NCBI GenBank assembly: GCA_036245805.1
Contig: BTRK01000001.1
Span: 35,102,758 to 35,166,757 of the forward strand
Length of the DNA: 64,000 bases
Reading direction: 5' to 3'
DNA from: Pristionchus mayeri
Lineage: Eukaryota; Nematoda; Chromadorea; Rhabditida; Neodiplogasteridae
The translations under genes were made by a program, and so were the position numbers. The notes beneath the pieces were generated by a model. It was not told where the DNA came from and made no database searches. It saw nothing but the letters and a program-made list of their open reading frames with translations. Positions 47,978 through 60,676 of the stretch are shown piece by piece. Each line of letters starts with the position of its first letter. The first letter of the stretch is position 1.

Positions 47978-49058
47978 TCATGCGTCTGGATTCTGAAAGC
48001 GAATCGAGAGGTTAGCACTCCATTTACTCCGGAATTTTCTCAATCTTTCATCCCCAGCACTAGCCCCAACAGCCGTGCTTTGAGGGGTGCGTGATAGAGT
48101 GAAAGAGGGAGAGAGAGAGAGAGGAATGGAGTGTAAGAAAAGGGGAGATAATGGTGGAGAGTGAGTGTTGTGTCAGGATGAATCGGCTGTCACTATAGAT
48201 CACGAGAGTGACTAGAGCATAGAGTTCGAGAAATGACGTCACGATCTTATATTCGCTCTGTTGAAACTCAATAATTCAAGAGAACGTGGATAAGGGGGAG
48301 GGGCGTGACCCGAGTTTTAAATCTATCGCTCACTTCGCAGTTTAAAGTGAATGGCGGAACTTCCGTGACGGCGGACCCGTTGATACCATGACTGATCGAC
48401 GAGTTCTGAAAAGATACGAGGAGATTTTTAAAAAAAACTTAAAAAAGTGAAGGATGAGTTATGAAAAGAGAAGAAAGATATGAAAGGGGTGAGTGCAAAC
48501 GTTGAGTGGGATGCGAAGAATAGGAAGGATCGGAACAGGAAATATTTATAGCCGGTATTTCGTTTCTGGAAAGATGCATGGGTGGCGAAGAAATAATGGC
48601 GCCCGTTAGAGAATGGAGGAAGAGGGATGAGGAGAGGGGGGGGGGGGGATAGTGAGGCAACGAGAGTAGAGGGACGAGAGATGATAGAATACCCGCCGGT
48701 CAGAGGGAGTCACTCCCTCCATTACAACATTCTTGCCACTTGACCACTCTCTAATGACCACTTCACGGGGCGAAACGGGACATGGTTTTTAGAACTTTCT
48801 CAAATTCGTGAAAATTGGCTTTTCTTTTGAATTGCCAAATCCGTTTTTAAAATACGTATTGAGCTTTATGCAAATCAGATACACATGTAACGATATTACA
48901 TTTTTGTATTCAATCAAGCATTATTTTGATGTTTTGTATCTTATGGAAGTGGTCGATCCAACTGCAACAAATGTTGAACAGAACATGGACTTTAATGCGG
49001 TTCGATATTCAGAACTGAAACATATTTGTTATTGTTGGTATTCTAACATTTCGAATAA

Positions 49059-50599
49059 TCAAACAGGCCTCGTAAAATAATATATGGGCAGTTTCACCGA
49101 CATTGCGAGGTTGATGAATATAGCCCCGAAATGTATCATCGCCAGTCGCTGTTGTGCTGAAACGACACGATTATATTATCACAGGATACATGGACATTAG
49201 TTCGGATCAGAACCGGTAGAACACACTGGATTTAAACAAAAAAAGTACCATTTTTCCAGTACTTTCACATTAGGGTCCCACACGCTCAAAAGTCTTCTGC
49301 GAAATACTGCGAAAGGGCTATTTCCCTCCCTCAATCGAGCTAGTGTCGATACATTTATTATTACAATTTTTGTTTAGGCGCTGTGCAAGCGCAACTAATC
49401 CGGGCGTAAGAATCCATCCTCCCAAATCGACTGCGACTATTATTAGAAGCGATTTCATAATTCGATTCATCGCTTTTGAATCTGAAGTGAATGATAAACG
49501 TATTGTATTTTAATAAGTGTTTTGATATATTTTTAATGCAAAACACCGACCTGAGAGCGATCGCAAGCTGCTCCACGTGAAGAAGTAGACGAAAGCACTT
49601 GTTATGGTGACTGAGAAGTGAGCAAGGCAAAACCACGCACCTCCTCCATCACCATAAGGAGTCATTAAACCGCAAAACATGGTGCTAAAAAGAGCTCGTA
49701 ATTCGGGCCCCTTCGTCTCGTCATTTCACACACTCTCTAGACCGGTCGAGCGGTGAGAGAGTGAAAATATATATACAAAATAGCAAATGCGTCACAAAAC
49801 AACATTGCATGTGAAAAAATTACACGCGGAATCACGTTATTTTCGAAAGCTTTGCAAACATAATTTCACCTTTTTCGATAGAAAACAACCATAAGGAAGC
49901 AGACATACGAACAGTAAAGTATGATCATTGTAAGGAAGAACTGAAAAACATATTTGAATATTTAAAAACAATCCAACACTTATAAAATACTGGCACTGAC
50001 CAGATGGTAATAGTGCTCATTAATAAGACGATATCGTAACGGGTATCTGACCGAAAGCATTCGGTCTATACCGATGCAAAATATTGCTATGACCCCGATA
50101 GCAATCCCCATCTCAGGTAAGAACTGAAAGTGAATGATCTCAATTGAGGAACCTTGTTGTTTGCGCATGCGCGCAACCATATATAACTCTGTTTAATTTG
50201 GAAAACATCCGTTCACATTACCATTATCAGCGAGCAGAGCTTTCCGTCGATTTCAATGTAGTAGTCAAGCAGAATAGCTGATTCCAAGAGCGTTCCAAGC
50301 TGAATTAGTGACAATATAGTTTGGTTCATTAACATACACGCAATATAGAAAATGTACTTGGTGAAAAACATCAGCTAGCCCGCAAATTGCGATCAAAATG
50401 TTGTAAGTTGCCCTAAGTGACCTGAATGAGGACTTTGGAATCCGATAATCAATTAAAAAGTAAAAAATGTTGATTACCTGTTTCTGACAGTAGTTAGGAA
50501 TAATAATACGTTGAAGGAAATGCCGAGAATTGAACAGAGACTCGAGAAACCGTGGAGTGCTCGTGTAAGATTCCAGTAGAACCGATCAGTTCCATTCAT
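49059..50599 (-). CDS. Seven-transmembrane chemoreceptor, Srsx-type
   Basis: Complete multi-exon gene. Exons begin at 50599 with MNGTDRFYWNLTRALHGFSS and the first span (ILGISFNVLLFLT), then about 50425-50362 (RATYNILIAICGLADVFH), about 50300-50219, 50126-50000 (GVIAIFCIGIDRMLSVRY, the DRY-box equivalent, then PLRYRL), about 49940-49872 (MIILYCSYVCFLMVVFY), about 49686-49553 (FVYFFTWSSLRSLS), about 49479-49370 (MK, then SLLIIVAVDLGGWI) and about 49162-49059 (HFGAIFINLAMSVKLPIYY) ending in TGA. The IDR-x5-P-x-RY motif after TM3 and the SLLIIV-x6-GW TM6 are typical of Srsx receptors. The C-terminal tail is short. An intron contains a truncated family A palindrome (49690-49755). Confidence 0.75.
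49690..49755. mobile_element. Truncated family A palindrome in a receptor intron
   Basis: CTCGTAATTCGGGCCCCTTC, CACTCTCTAGACCGGTCGAG and CGGTGAGAGAGTG, after which the second half is missing. Confidence 0.55.
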
Positions 50600-50732
50600 T
50601 TCAGTGAAATATGTTCAGCTCAATCGGTTAATTATTTTTTTACTTATCCTCAACGAAAATATTTATAGTTGTAATTGTTAGCGACAAGAAACAATTAATA
50701 TGGGGTGGATTGCGCTGTCCGGCCATTGGGAA

Positions 50733-50900
50733 CGCTGAAAGAAATTACAAACGATATAACATCGGAGTGAGCAGTAATTGGATTTCTAGAATACAATAAA
50801 TAATGGAATAAATGATTGTTTTAGTGATAATATTACAGTAAAACATCTGTTCACAGGTGAAATGATCAGGACTGTTGGTGAATAGCGTAACATAATTGGT
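50733..50900. repeat. Dispersed repeat, also at 54390-54545
   Basis: The two copies share CGCTGAAA, AACGATA, GGAGTGAGCAGTAATTGGAT, GAATAAATGATTGT and TGAAA-GATCA-GACTGT in order, in the same orientation. The copies are about 80% alike. One lies upstream of the Srsx gene, the other in an intron of the acyltransferase gene. Confidence 0.6.
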
Positions 50901-51191
50901 GTATCATGAGATATAAATCTAGATACCTCCAGCAATCTTTGATGCGTACGCCCGTTTTGATTCATACTTTGAACAAACGGCAATGTTGAATTCAATATGC
51001 TCAACTCAGACAAACTGTAATATAACACTTGGCACATCACAACATATTCCTGAAGAGCTTATGAACTACGAATTTCCACCGGTGATGAAATCACGAAAGA
51101 GCAAAGCTGTCAACAATCAATCAATCAATACACTGCAACCACTCTGGTTTCTTCCAACCAGCTCCACGCTCTCAGGTCAGGATACTGGAGG

Positions 51192-51280
51192 AATCGTCTG
51201 ACTCTCTCCAAATCACACGCTATCTCGTCGATCAGAGTGCGAGAGAGTGTATGATATGGAGAGAGCGAGATCATTGCTCG
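51192..51280. mobile_element. Palindromic repeat, family B copy 2, with 9-bp flanking duplication
   Basis: GAATCGTCTGACTCTCTCC and GATATGGAGAGAGCGAGATC form the arms. GGATACTGG occurs directly before (51180-51188) and after (51281-51289), a likely target duplication of 8-9 bp. Confidence 0.7.
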
Positions 51281-52087
51281 GATACTGGTTCGTTAAAGGT
51301 GTTCGAACACATTGTAGTTTATGCACCCATGAATTGGTGAGAAATGTAGAGCTGTAAATTCTTGCCACGCCCTCTTCATGCTCTCCCTATTCACACATCA
51401 TTGTTTTTGGGGAAATTGCTTCTCCGAAATCACGACGGTCCTCATGGGGATGAGAAGTGCGCATTCGTCCGTGTCATGTCCTGTTTTGTACTCATTGAAA
51501 TTACACGAGATTTGCATTCATTCGTGTACCTCTGGCACAAAACACTTCAAATGGGGTCGATAAGGTTTTCCGACCCTCCGAACATCATAAACCAAATTTC
51601 AGGTCTTCACGAGACTGGAGGCAAGCGATGGCGGGAATTCAAATCTGATGCCATGCCCATGTGAACAAACACTACATTAGTTTGCATTCGCGCCGCACGA
51701 CAGCCTCTCTCATTGCTCGCAATCATTTCAGTATGAATAATCTCCACTATTTCGTCATTCTTTCGTCGTCTCGTTTTTCCCAATTCACTCCACTTTCTTT
51801 CTCTCTCTTGGTTTTCCTTCCTTTCCATCTCTCCCTTCCCATTCTATGCTCATTCACAATCGCAGAAAACAATTGAACCTAACAGGGGAAATTTTATCAA
51901 TGCTTGACATCAGCGATTCTTGCATTCGAAGACATTGTAGCACCACATGATTTCTTCCCCATGCTGCGCCTTATTATCATTACTAGCTAGATCCCTCTAG
52001 CTCCTTGTCCTGGTCTGCATATTTTTCTCACTTCACACCCACAGATCAATCGAGAACAAATTCAGGAATAGGTAAATAAACTAGGCA

Positions 52088-55000
52088 ATGTCTGATTTGG
52101 CGGAATTTTCGACTCCTGATGAGCTCAAGGAGCTCGTGGAGAAGCTGACTAATGAAGGTAGACACCCATTTCCGCTTTGAAGTCTCACCAATTTTGCATC
52201 AATCCAAGTTCTGGCACACATGCATAGCTATGTTCGAAAAAAATCAGCATAAAACAATATTATTAAAAAAAATACATGACGAAACTACCCAGGCACCGAT
52301 TCGAGAACATGACAATTCAGAACGTCGCAAATGGGCTCATCGCAGGTAAGGAAAGCGTTTTGATTATGAAATTTGCGTTTTTTTTTACTGCATGTGTGCG
52401 GATTCCATTAGTCCTCACGCATAGGTCGCTGATAACCTCAGGACAGATTGAACGCAGAATTGGCGCGGGGTGGCAAACCCGCTTTGCGTGGATGCCTCAA
52501 CTTACGTTTTTACGTTTGTTTCATGTGGACCACGTAAAAATTTACCACGAATTTTGTTTTCAGGAATCTTCCCAGCCAACGAAATGCGCATCTACGGATT
52601 TCCCGCTGCGAATCCGCTCTACATTTTCGTCTTCTTTCAATTTGAATTGCAATTGTGAGTGCAGACGCCATTAGCCCTTACAACCGCACGCATATCCTGT
52701 ATTTGCTCCGTTTCTGAGACTATTATATGGTAGTGCGAATATGAAAATATCAATATAACAATATAATATTGATGCGTTTCAGCCCCTATTTGTACGTACG
52801 CTCGCCGTTCGAGGAACATGACTGGTGAGCGATTAGAACCCAATCTTATGATCTTTGATCTCTTATTTCAGCAAAATTGTTGCGGAAGCTCTCAGAAAGA
52901 TAATCGAATTTGCTCAGCCAGACATTGAAAAGCAGGGCAACCTTTTGCTCGATGCAGATACGGTTGTCAGAACTGAGGTAATTAAATCTGGATGAATCAT
53001 TTGGGTTTCAATTTTTAAAACCATTACAATTATTTACAAAATTTCTCTTTCAGTTGTGCAAACTAGGCAATTCTGGAGATCTGCCTCTAGAAATGACGCA
53101 TTTCGACGAGCTCCAAACGTTCTACATGAACGAGAAGCAGGAGGTTGCTGCGAGTGAGGTTAGTCCCCCTCATGGTGTGACTGAAGTGGCGCTAGGTTGG
53201 ATGGTCACTGACTGATGATAACTTCCGTATGATAACCAAACAACAAACCCTTCCTTATAACTTTCTCAGAAGGATATTTGTGAAGGGTGCTCTTTCTGGT
53301 TATCATCCGGAAGAAGTTGTCTGTGTAGATTGAAATGGCCGTTCTTTGATCTTTGTTTTTTGTAGATCAACAAGGCTGTTCCCGAGGGATTCAAGATCGA
53401 CGAGATCGACGTAGAGAAAGAGCATATAAAAATTCATGAAGCGCTGTCGTACGCTGACGAAGTACTAGCGACGCTGACTCGGTACGAGATTATGCTTACA
53501 AGGAATGGTCTCGAGGATAGGTTGGAGTTTTTAAACGAGACTTCGAAAGAGGATCAAATTCTAAGAAATTCTATGTTTTTCATATCTGCTAATCGTCTCT
53601 GGACGTCTGGGTGATAGTGAAATTTCCGAACGGCTCAGAAATGAACGGTTTTCCATTTCTCCACACTATGAGCCCTGAAATCCACAGAGGAGTTTAGGAG
53701 ATATGAAAAACTTAGATGTTCTTAGAATTTGTCCCCCTTTCGGTACCTCTAGGTCTCATTCAAAACTACAACTCCGCGGCGTGGCCTTATCACACTATTT
53801 GCACCAGTTGACCGAAAATGAGGGGCGAATATACGTACAAATAAAGGTGGAAACCCCGTATTATATTTTATGATTTCTAAGGTTTTCTTTCAGATCCCGC
53901 CTCGCCCACTTTCCCTCCGTGTGCATTCGCGACGATGACGGCAATCTTGCAGCCTGGGAGATGATGCACCACTTTGGACAGGTATCGCAGACTGATTGTA
54001 TTTTTGACGCTTCTGCACTAGAGTGCGTAATTCGGGCCTTCGCTTCTCCATTTCACACACTCTCCTCTGGTTTCTCCCAAGCAGTTGCTGCTGAACCTAC
54101 CAACAACTGGTAAGTGCACTGGTTACCTACTGGTCAAGGCACTGGTTAGCAACTGGTTAGCCTAAGCTCCGCCCATTCTAACTGTTTGACCAGTTGCTAA
54201 CCAGATTTTGACCAGTTAGTAAACAGTGCTCTGACCAGTTGCTGGCGGGTTCCCCAGCAACTGTTTGGGAGAAACCAGAGTTTGTACCGGTCGAGCGGGG
54301 AGAGAGTGTGTAAAATGAAGAGACCGTGATATCGTTTTTCGAATTGAACTATGTACAGTGTAATTGTTATCTACAAATGCAAGCAATTATAAACGCTGAA
54401 ATAAATTGCAAACGATACAATTACTTGGGAGTGAGCAGTAATTGGATTTCTTGAAAACAAATAAATATTGGAATAAATGATTGTATTGGTGATCAAGTAA
54501 AATGTCTTTGCACATGTGAAAAGATCATGACTGTAGGCGGATAAAGGTGCACCTGTCAGGTATCGCTGATAATATTTTTGTCACTTCTGCAGAATCCCCC
54601 GGACAAAGTCAGATATCATCACGATGGCGCACTTTTACTAGTACACATCATGACATCACACGAATAGCAATTATTTACATTTTAATTACAATTATTTAAT
54701 TACATTTTGCGATGCTAATGCGAATTCATTCCGTGTTTATATCGTTGATCGGTGATTATGTAAGGTACCGTATTTTCAATCTACTCACTCGATGCCAGCT
54801 AAACCATGAAAGGGCACATGCAATCAGGATTAATAGGGCTATTCTCTCGTATTTGATGGAAACTTATTAAAGGTCGGCAAAGAATGCTTGATAGTGATAG
54901 AAATTTGCATTTTTTCCCCATTTTTATTTTATTTTTTTTTTTTCGAATCTTAAAAAAAAATTCCAGCTCACCCACTTGTTCGTTGTTGAAGCCTACCGGG

Positions 55001-55372
55001 GAAAACGACTTGGTCCACTAGCTGAGCATCTGCTCATTCCGAAGCTCGTGGGGTGAGTATTTTGGCGCATATTTCCTTATTTTTTGTTACTCTAAAATCA
55101 ACACACATACATAAATATGAAGTTATCTGTAGGACGCACATTTTTACGGCTATTTTTTGGGGAATCAAGAGGGTGTCAAGATTTCTTAGCATTGCAGGAA
55201 TGGCCTGCGCGTTTTCAAATTCGTCGTCCCAGATAATGAAAAGGTGCTGAGAGGCACACAGGCGAATCCATTGTGGAGCCAGTGGAAACCTGCCGGCAAT
55301 GAGAAGAAGTCTCGTGAGGGTGACAAGGAAATCTTGTGGTCCTACAGCGTTTTCGCATTCATGAATCGGTGA
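52088..55372 (+). CDS. GLYAT-like N-acyltransferase (GNAT fold)
   Basis: Ten exons: 52088-52157 (MSDLAEFSTPDELKELVEKL), 52292-52346 (ENMTIQNVANGLIAG), 52564-52654 (FPANEMRIYGFPAANPLY), about 52783-52825, 52871-52977, 53055-53159, about 53367-53481 (PEGFKIDEID), about 53895-53981 (HFPSVCIRDDDGNLAAWEMM, HHFGQ), about 54966-55051 (LTHLFVVEAYRGKRLGPLAE) and about 55199-55372 to TGA. The PSVCIRDD, AWEMMHHFGQLTHLFV and YRGKRLG (acyl-CoA loop) motifs are those of the nematode glycine N-acyltransferase-like family, which conjugates acyl-CoA to amino-acid or amine acceptors. The junction between exons 1 and 2 does not fit in phase, so exon 2 may start elsewhere or the gene may be damaged there. Introns hold foldbacks at 53510 and 54012. 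Confidence 0.78.
53510..53765. repeat. Imperfect foldback of about 255 bp in an intron
   Basis: The left arm has GAGACTTCGAAAGAGGATCA, AAATTCTAAGAAATTCTATG and TTTTTCATATCTG. The right arm has GAGATATGAAAAACTTAGA, TTCTTAGAATTTGTCCCCCT and TTCGGTACCTCTAGGTCTC. It lies between exons 7 and 8 of the acyltransferase gene. Confidence 0.7.
54012..54350. mobile_element. Family A palindrome split by another palindromic element
   Basis: The left half starts TAGAGTGCGTAATTCGGGCC and the right half carries ACCGGTCGAGCGGGGAGAGA, GTGTGTAAAATGAAGAGACC. Between them sits the inserted element 54065-54280. The left end matches that of the copy at 10244 exactly over TAGAGTGCG. It lies in an intron of the acyltransferase gene. 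Confidence 0.78.
54065..54280. mobile_element. Nested palindromic element with internal ACTGGTTAGCAACTGGTT repeats
   Basis: The 216-bp element has ends CTCTGGTTTCTCCCAA and its exact complement. Inside are multiple CAACTGGT and ACCAGTTGCTAA words in both orientations. It is inserted into a family A MITE. No clear target duplication is visible. Confidence 0.78.
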
Positions 55373-55379
55373 TATCAAG

Positions 55380-57170
55380 CATTGATAAGACTGAATTTTC
55401 TGTTAGATGAAATTTTTTCCTGGGAGCAAATCACAACGCATGCAGATGCAATCGCCTGATTATTGCACTCAATTCCCCACTCTTTCCACCTTTGTGACGC
55501 TACCAATAAGTATTTATTCTCAACGAGTACTCGTCTGATCCATTCTAGGGTTTCAATTTTTTGGTGATTTTAGGTCGTTGTCGGATGTGTTTCAGGTGCG
55601 TTAGATGGCTGATATGTTCATGAGCGATGTAGCGCGCCTGAAACATGACCGAAAATAAATTACCTGACAATTGAAACCGTATTTCTTTCCGAATCGCAAG
55701 CTCTCTCGGCTTCTCGATCCGACTAGAAAGTGATCAAAATGCGGACATTCAGTCCAGTGCTGTGTATACGGAATGTGTAATGCCCCCAATTTCATTTCTC
55801 GAACCCGTATATGCAGCATATGTATTCCGCAAAACCACGGAAATCTCGATTCAGCAATCGTTCCCCAATTCCGCAATAAATTCCCTTTCAATACCACGCT
55901 CTCGCCCTGTCAGATTTCGTTCTCATTTCACGAGTGGTGAGTTGTTTTAGCATGGAAATGTAATGGGCTATATCGCAATCATTCCGCAATATAAATCGAA
56001 GACCAGAAATATAAGAGTTTGAAACATGTTTTTAAGTAAACTACCTATTCTGAGGACAGGTTATCATTTTACAAGAAATTTCATATTTTTTTCGGAATGC
56101 ACTATTGGAAAACTTTTTTTTCGAAAACGTGTAAGTGGACCAAAGATTATTCTGTTCCTTCCACGAACTCACTCTGCTCGACGAGATATATCGTGGGTGA
56201 TGCATACAGCAAGGGTACGTATTTTCCGATCTCAAACTGGTAGACTGACAGGCGACATGAATGATTTGTGGCAAAAAAGGAAGAACGTCATTATTGATGT
56301 TGAGTGATTCTTTAAAATAATAATAGCAACACTTTCAGTCAGGTTCCAAATAGGCGATTTGTCAAGTTAATAACATAGTGCCAGGTGGAAAACAGAATAT
56401 AGTGTACATCGAAATACCCAAGTGAACAGTTTAGCGAGACTTTCTGATCATTTCCACTTGATGTTGAGAGGGAAAACAGGAATTTTGATCTAAATGAATG
56501 TAATGACTCGTTATTTGTGTCGAACAACTACAACACAAGTATTTTATGAGTCCTATCAAATTGCGTTACACGGAGATGATTTATTCTTTGCGATTACTTT
56601 CATTTTAACTATAGATTGGCATATACATTTTAAAGGTATTAAGGTGCTAAGGCTTCTCAAGACTTCGAAATGCTCTTTTAGGACGTGAATTGGATATTTT
56701 TAAATGCTCCGTGTTTGATGCCTTAAATTTTGTCGGTTTTTAGTGGAATTGTATGCATCGGGCATGGATACAATCTAGCAAGGTGCATTCACTTCAGACG
56801 AGAATGGTCTGACCATACTCATTCCGCAAGTTCTCTAGCAGGGTAGAGAGAGCGAGAAAATATGCGCATTGAAGAGAGCGTGAACATTGGTCCGTCAAAC
56901 GATAGTCTATTGACGATTGCAAAATAGCTTGACGTGACTGCGCCGTTACCATATAATCTTATAATACCCATTATTTCGAATTGCTTCATCTCGAAGACAC
57001 AAATTGTATGCATAGACATGATCAGATATAAACCAGATAACATACATTATCTCCTAGTTTTCGCGTGGTATCGTAACTCGTGACTGACAGCTCGTGATTT
57101 TTATCACAAATTGTATCGCTATTTTTTGCAATAATTGAGTAATTTACAGAGATCACCATTGTGAATATAT
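55380..57170. other. Intergenic stretch without a supported gene
   Basis: Only short open frames without splice-consistent partners. A degraded hairpin of the GAGAGAGCGAGAAAATATGCG kind lies near 56830-56900. The region separates the acyltransferase from the next receptor. Confidence 0.4.
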
Positions 57171-57179
57171 ATTTCGGGA

Positions 57180-60100
57180 ATGGTTTTTGTTCGGCCTATC
57201 GATCCAGTCTACAGTGATTTCTTGCATCTACTGCGAATTGCGTTTATAATCCTTTCCCTGACATTTTCCCTATTTACGTATTTCGTAATTCTCTCCACTC
57301 GTGATATGAGGAGCACCAAGTACATTCGGCTACTGCTTACGATGATGGTAATTCTAAATTTACTTTTTTTCAAATTTTTAAATTTAACATTTCAGATTTT
57401 GTCCCTCATTAGCGACATATATGTCCAACTCGTGGTTAATCCGCTATATCTCTACCCTGTCCCTTGTGTTGTTCGGTAAGCCGAGTTTAAATATAGATTA
57501 ATAACCAGGCTTGTCAGGGATGATCCACTGCTGAATTTACCGGGAAGAATTTCGGTGCACTACGTACGTTAATTTGGCACCTAATTTTGCTGTTAAGAGA
57601 CACTGTCTGAGTGAATGAAAATATGCTTGGCACTAGCGAAAAATCGAATTCCTCCATAATTGGTATACATGTAGTACTCAGTGAGTATAGCTCAGGCGTG
57701 GCTTATTTAGTGTTCTAGATGACGCATTAACAAATGCGCGGCAGTTTGGTCCGAAAACTTCAATTTTCGAAATTTGCCTTTTTTTCGAAATTTCGTCACC
57801 GATCAGAACGGTTAATATCTCTGAAATTGCAAAATATTCAACAGATCACACCTGCCAAGTTTCATGACAATTGGATAAAAACTCTTGATAAAACAATGAA
57901 AATTCGATATATTTTGGGTTTATCGAATTTTATCGCCTTCAGATGGGAGGAGATGGAAGGTTTTCTTTCCTTGTATTTGTAGCTCAGGTTACTAACTATC
58001 TATTGCTTCAAAATAATTAAAATTAAAAAATAACTTTTTGATAAATTGGCAAACTTCGGTCGGCAACTTGAAATAAAGTCAGTTCATGATAAGGCCGGCG
58101 ACCTACCGTACCCCGAACGAACTGGTGGAAATATGTTTTAGAGTTATCCTACACCGAGTACTCGATGAGGGAAATCCATCAGCGTCAACAAAATTTCGAT
58201 GCGCACTCGCGCGCGCCAGAGCGCTAATGTTAAAATATATGGAGCTGTTACGGTAGTTGTTTAGCATTAGTGCTCTGGCGCGCGTGAGTGCGTATCGAAA
58301 TTCTGTTGACGCTGGTGGATTTCCCTCATTGAGAGCTCCGTATAGGATAACTTTAAAACATATTTCCTCCAGTTCGTTCGGGGTACGGTAGGTCGCCGGC
58401 CTTATCATGAACTGACTTTATTTCAAGTTGCCGACCGAAGTTTGCCAATTTATCAAAAAGTTATTTTTTAATTTTAATTATTTTGAAGCAATAGATAGTT
58501 AGTAATCTGAGCTACAAATACGAGGAAAGAAAACCTTCCATCTCCTCCCATCTGAAGGCGATAAAATTCGATAAAACCCAAAATATATCGATTTTTCATT
58601 GTTTTATCAAGAGTTTTTATCCAATTGTCATGAAACTTGGCATGTGTAATCTCTTGAATATTCCGCATTTTTAGAGATACTAACCGTTCGGATCGAAAAC
58701 GAAATGGCAAATTTCGAAAATTGAAGTTTTCGGACCAAACTGCCGCCCATTTCTTAAAGCGTGATCTAGAACACTAAATAAGCCTTGCCTGAGATATACT
58801 CACCGAGTACTACATGCACGCACATTTAGAAGAATTTCGATTTTTGGCCTAGTGCCACGCGTCTACAGAAAAATGTTCATTCACTCAGATAGTCTCTCTT
58901 AAATATTTTGTAGAGTGCAAATTTTGGGAATGGATTCGGTATTCCCATTAGAATATTCCGAATTTCCTGATCGCAAAGCCTGATCGCTTCCCTTGTGTTG
59001 AATTAGTCGGCTGATCGTATCTCTGTTTCCTCAACCCCATTTTCACGCACTTGCTGACTTGCTGAAACAACGTTTCGATGTACGCCATTTGACAGACTGA
59101 TCAAAGTTTAGGTGATCTGGATAACTCTGTTCGTCTCGGCGGCTCCGTTTTTCATCGGATGCTTCCTCCACCGTCATCAGGTTGGATTCATGTTTTGCTC
59201 AAGCATCTCTCATGCGTCTACTATTGACCAAAAAAAAAACTTTTTTTAAACACTGACCAAGGAGTGTTCGATAACGAGTTTCTAAAAACATGCTTATTAC
59301 CGCCAGGTCGTAATGGCTCCCGACTCGCCGTGGAAGTTCTCAAAACACGTGCAAAAAATGCCGCCAATTTTCTTCGTGCTCATCTTAATCTTCGTACCGC
59401 ATTCAGTGAATGTATGCTGTTTTACTTTTTATCTATTAGAATAACAATTCAAATATGTTCATTTTAAGGGGATAATGCGCCCACCGGGAGCGATTGAGGA
59501 GTATCGCGAGGTTTCTGTATTTTCTCAGTATTCTTTTCATTTTCGCACCCCTTCTCAGTTTACGTTTATTGTTGGATAGTCAACAGATTTTGCATCATAT
59601 AACATAGTAAATGGTTCATTCAGATGCTGTCACGCGAATGGCCTTCCGAGGTGCTGTCGCGTGCCGATTGCTACTACACGGACCGCTTCGATTCCGCTTC
59701 TGTCTCAGCAGTTGCCGGAAACACTTTTGTGTTTACTGTTATCATAATTGTGAGTGAGCTGTAACTCGTAGAGATTTAGAAGCGCTCCTTGGTGAACCCC
59801 GATTCTTGCGGATGTAGGAAACATTTTATTTTAATTTATTTTATTTATTATTATTAATTTCAACCACTAATTACCCCATAGATTGTCCTCCACACTTTCG
59901 CTGCTCTTCGCAAGCACACATACATGAGCGAGAGAACGCGACGATATCATCAAACGATGACGAAATCGCTCGTACTGCAGGTCATTGACTTAAAAATTAC
60001 ATTTGTAAAAATTATATTTGTATAGTCTGGTGTGCCCCTTCTCTTTACGTACATCCCGCTCAGCATAGCTGACTTCGTATACTTCATGAAATTCGACGGA

Positions 60101-60509
60101 ACTGGTGCGTTGTTTTCACATTTTCGTAGGATATTTCCTATTATGAAAATCAATCACAACTATTCTTCGGTCGTATTATCATACAATCGTATTATCTATG
60201 GCATATATGGTCCATATTTTTTCAATAAGGCAGAAATTGTAGCAAATCAGTAATAACATGGAGAATTCCCAGTGATTCTTCCCATCTGCTTCACCGTACT
60301 CTCCATCCATTCATTCTTCCACTCCCTGGCAGTGGTGGTCACAACTCCACTCTTTCGAAAACGGCTTATTTCGGTGCTGAACGGTGATTTGGTAAGTTCA
60401 TTGCGTATTGAATATAAAGAAATATTTTTTTCTCATATTGATCATCTTTTTTTTCCAGCAGGAAACCACTACGGTCAAGGTGTTTTCGCTAGCCAGAACT
60501 TCGGCGTAA
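57180..60509 (+). CDS. Seven-transmembrane chemoreceptor, Srh/Sri-like, possibly disrupted
   Basis: Exons: 57180-57347 (MVFVRPIDPVYSDFL, then LRIAFIILSLTFSLFTYFVI), 57396-57475 (SLISDIYVQLVVNPLYLYPV), 59112-59179 (WITLFVSAAPFFIGCF, then HRHQ), about 59308-59400 (MPPIFFVLILIFVPHSV), about 59468-59518 (MRPPGAIEEYREV), 59625-59750 (AVAGNTFVFTVIII), about 59881-59980 (HKT-like loop MSERTRRYHQTMTKSLVLQ), 60028-60103 (SGVPLLFTYIPLSIADFVYF), 60273-60391 (CFTVLSIHSFFHSLAVVVTT, then LFRKRL) and 60459-60509. The general pattern is that of the Str superfamily. The exon expected between 57475 and 59112 (TM3 region) is not found and the phases there do not match. A 1.3-kb foldback occupies that intron, so the gene may be broken. 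Confidence 0.68.
57588..58905. repeat. Long foldback element, 1.3 kb, in a receptor intron
   Basis: The left arm begins near TTAAGAGACACTGTCTGAGT and the right arm ends near CACTCAGATAGTCTCTCTTAA. The arms contain GTGTTCTAGAT, GCGCGGCAGTTTGGTCCGAAA, CTTTTTGATAAATTGGCAAA and CCGGCGACCTACCGTACCCC, with complements in the other arm. The turn is near 58243, inside GCGCGCGCCAGAGCGCTAA and its mirror. Open frames inside are mirror images. Confidence 0.9.
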
Positions 60510-60676
60510 CGTATTCAACATCTCTTGTTTTCCGCATTCCCTTGTTCAGACACTCATAATGATGTTTACTCGATAAATGCATATCATCGTGACAAAGAAA
60601 GTGCGTTCAACTCGCAATTTCCGAAATTTTTTTTGAATGCAATTATCATTAGAAAAAAATATTGCCACACAAAGTA

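Noticed and set aside
51362..51876. Open frames of 100 and 71 residues upstream of the acyltransferase
   Set aside because: No splice-consistent neighbours, unusual composition, and no domain; treated as intergenic.
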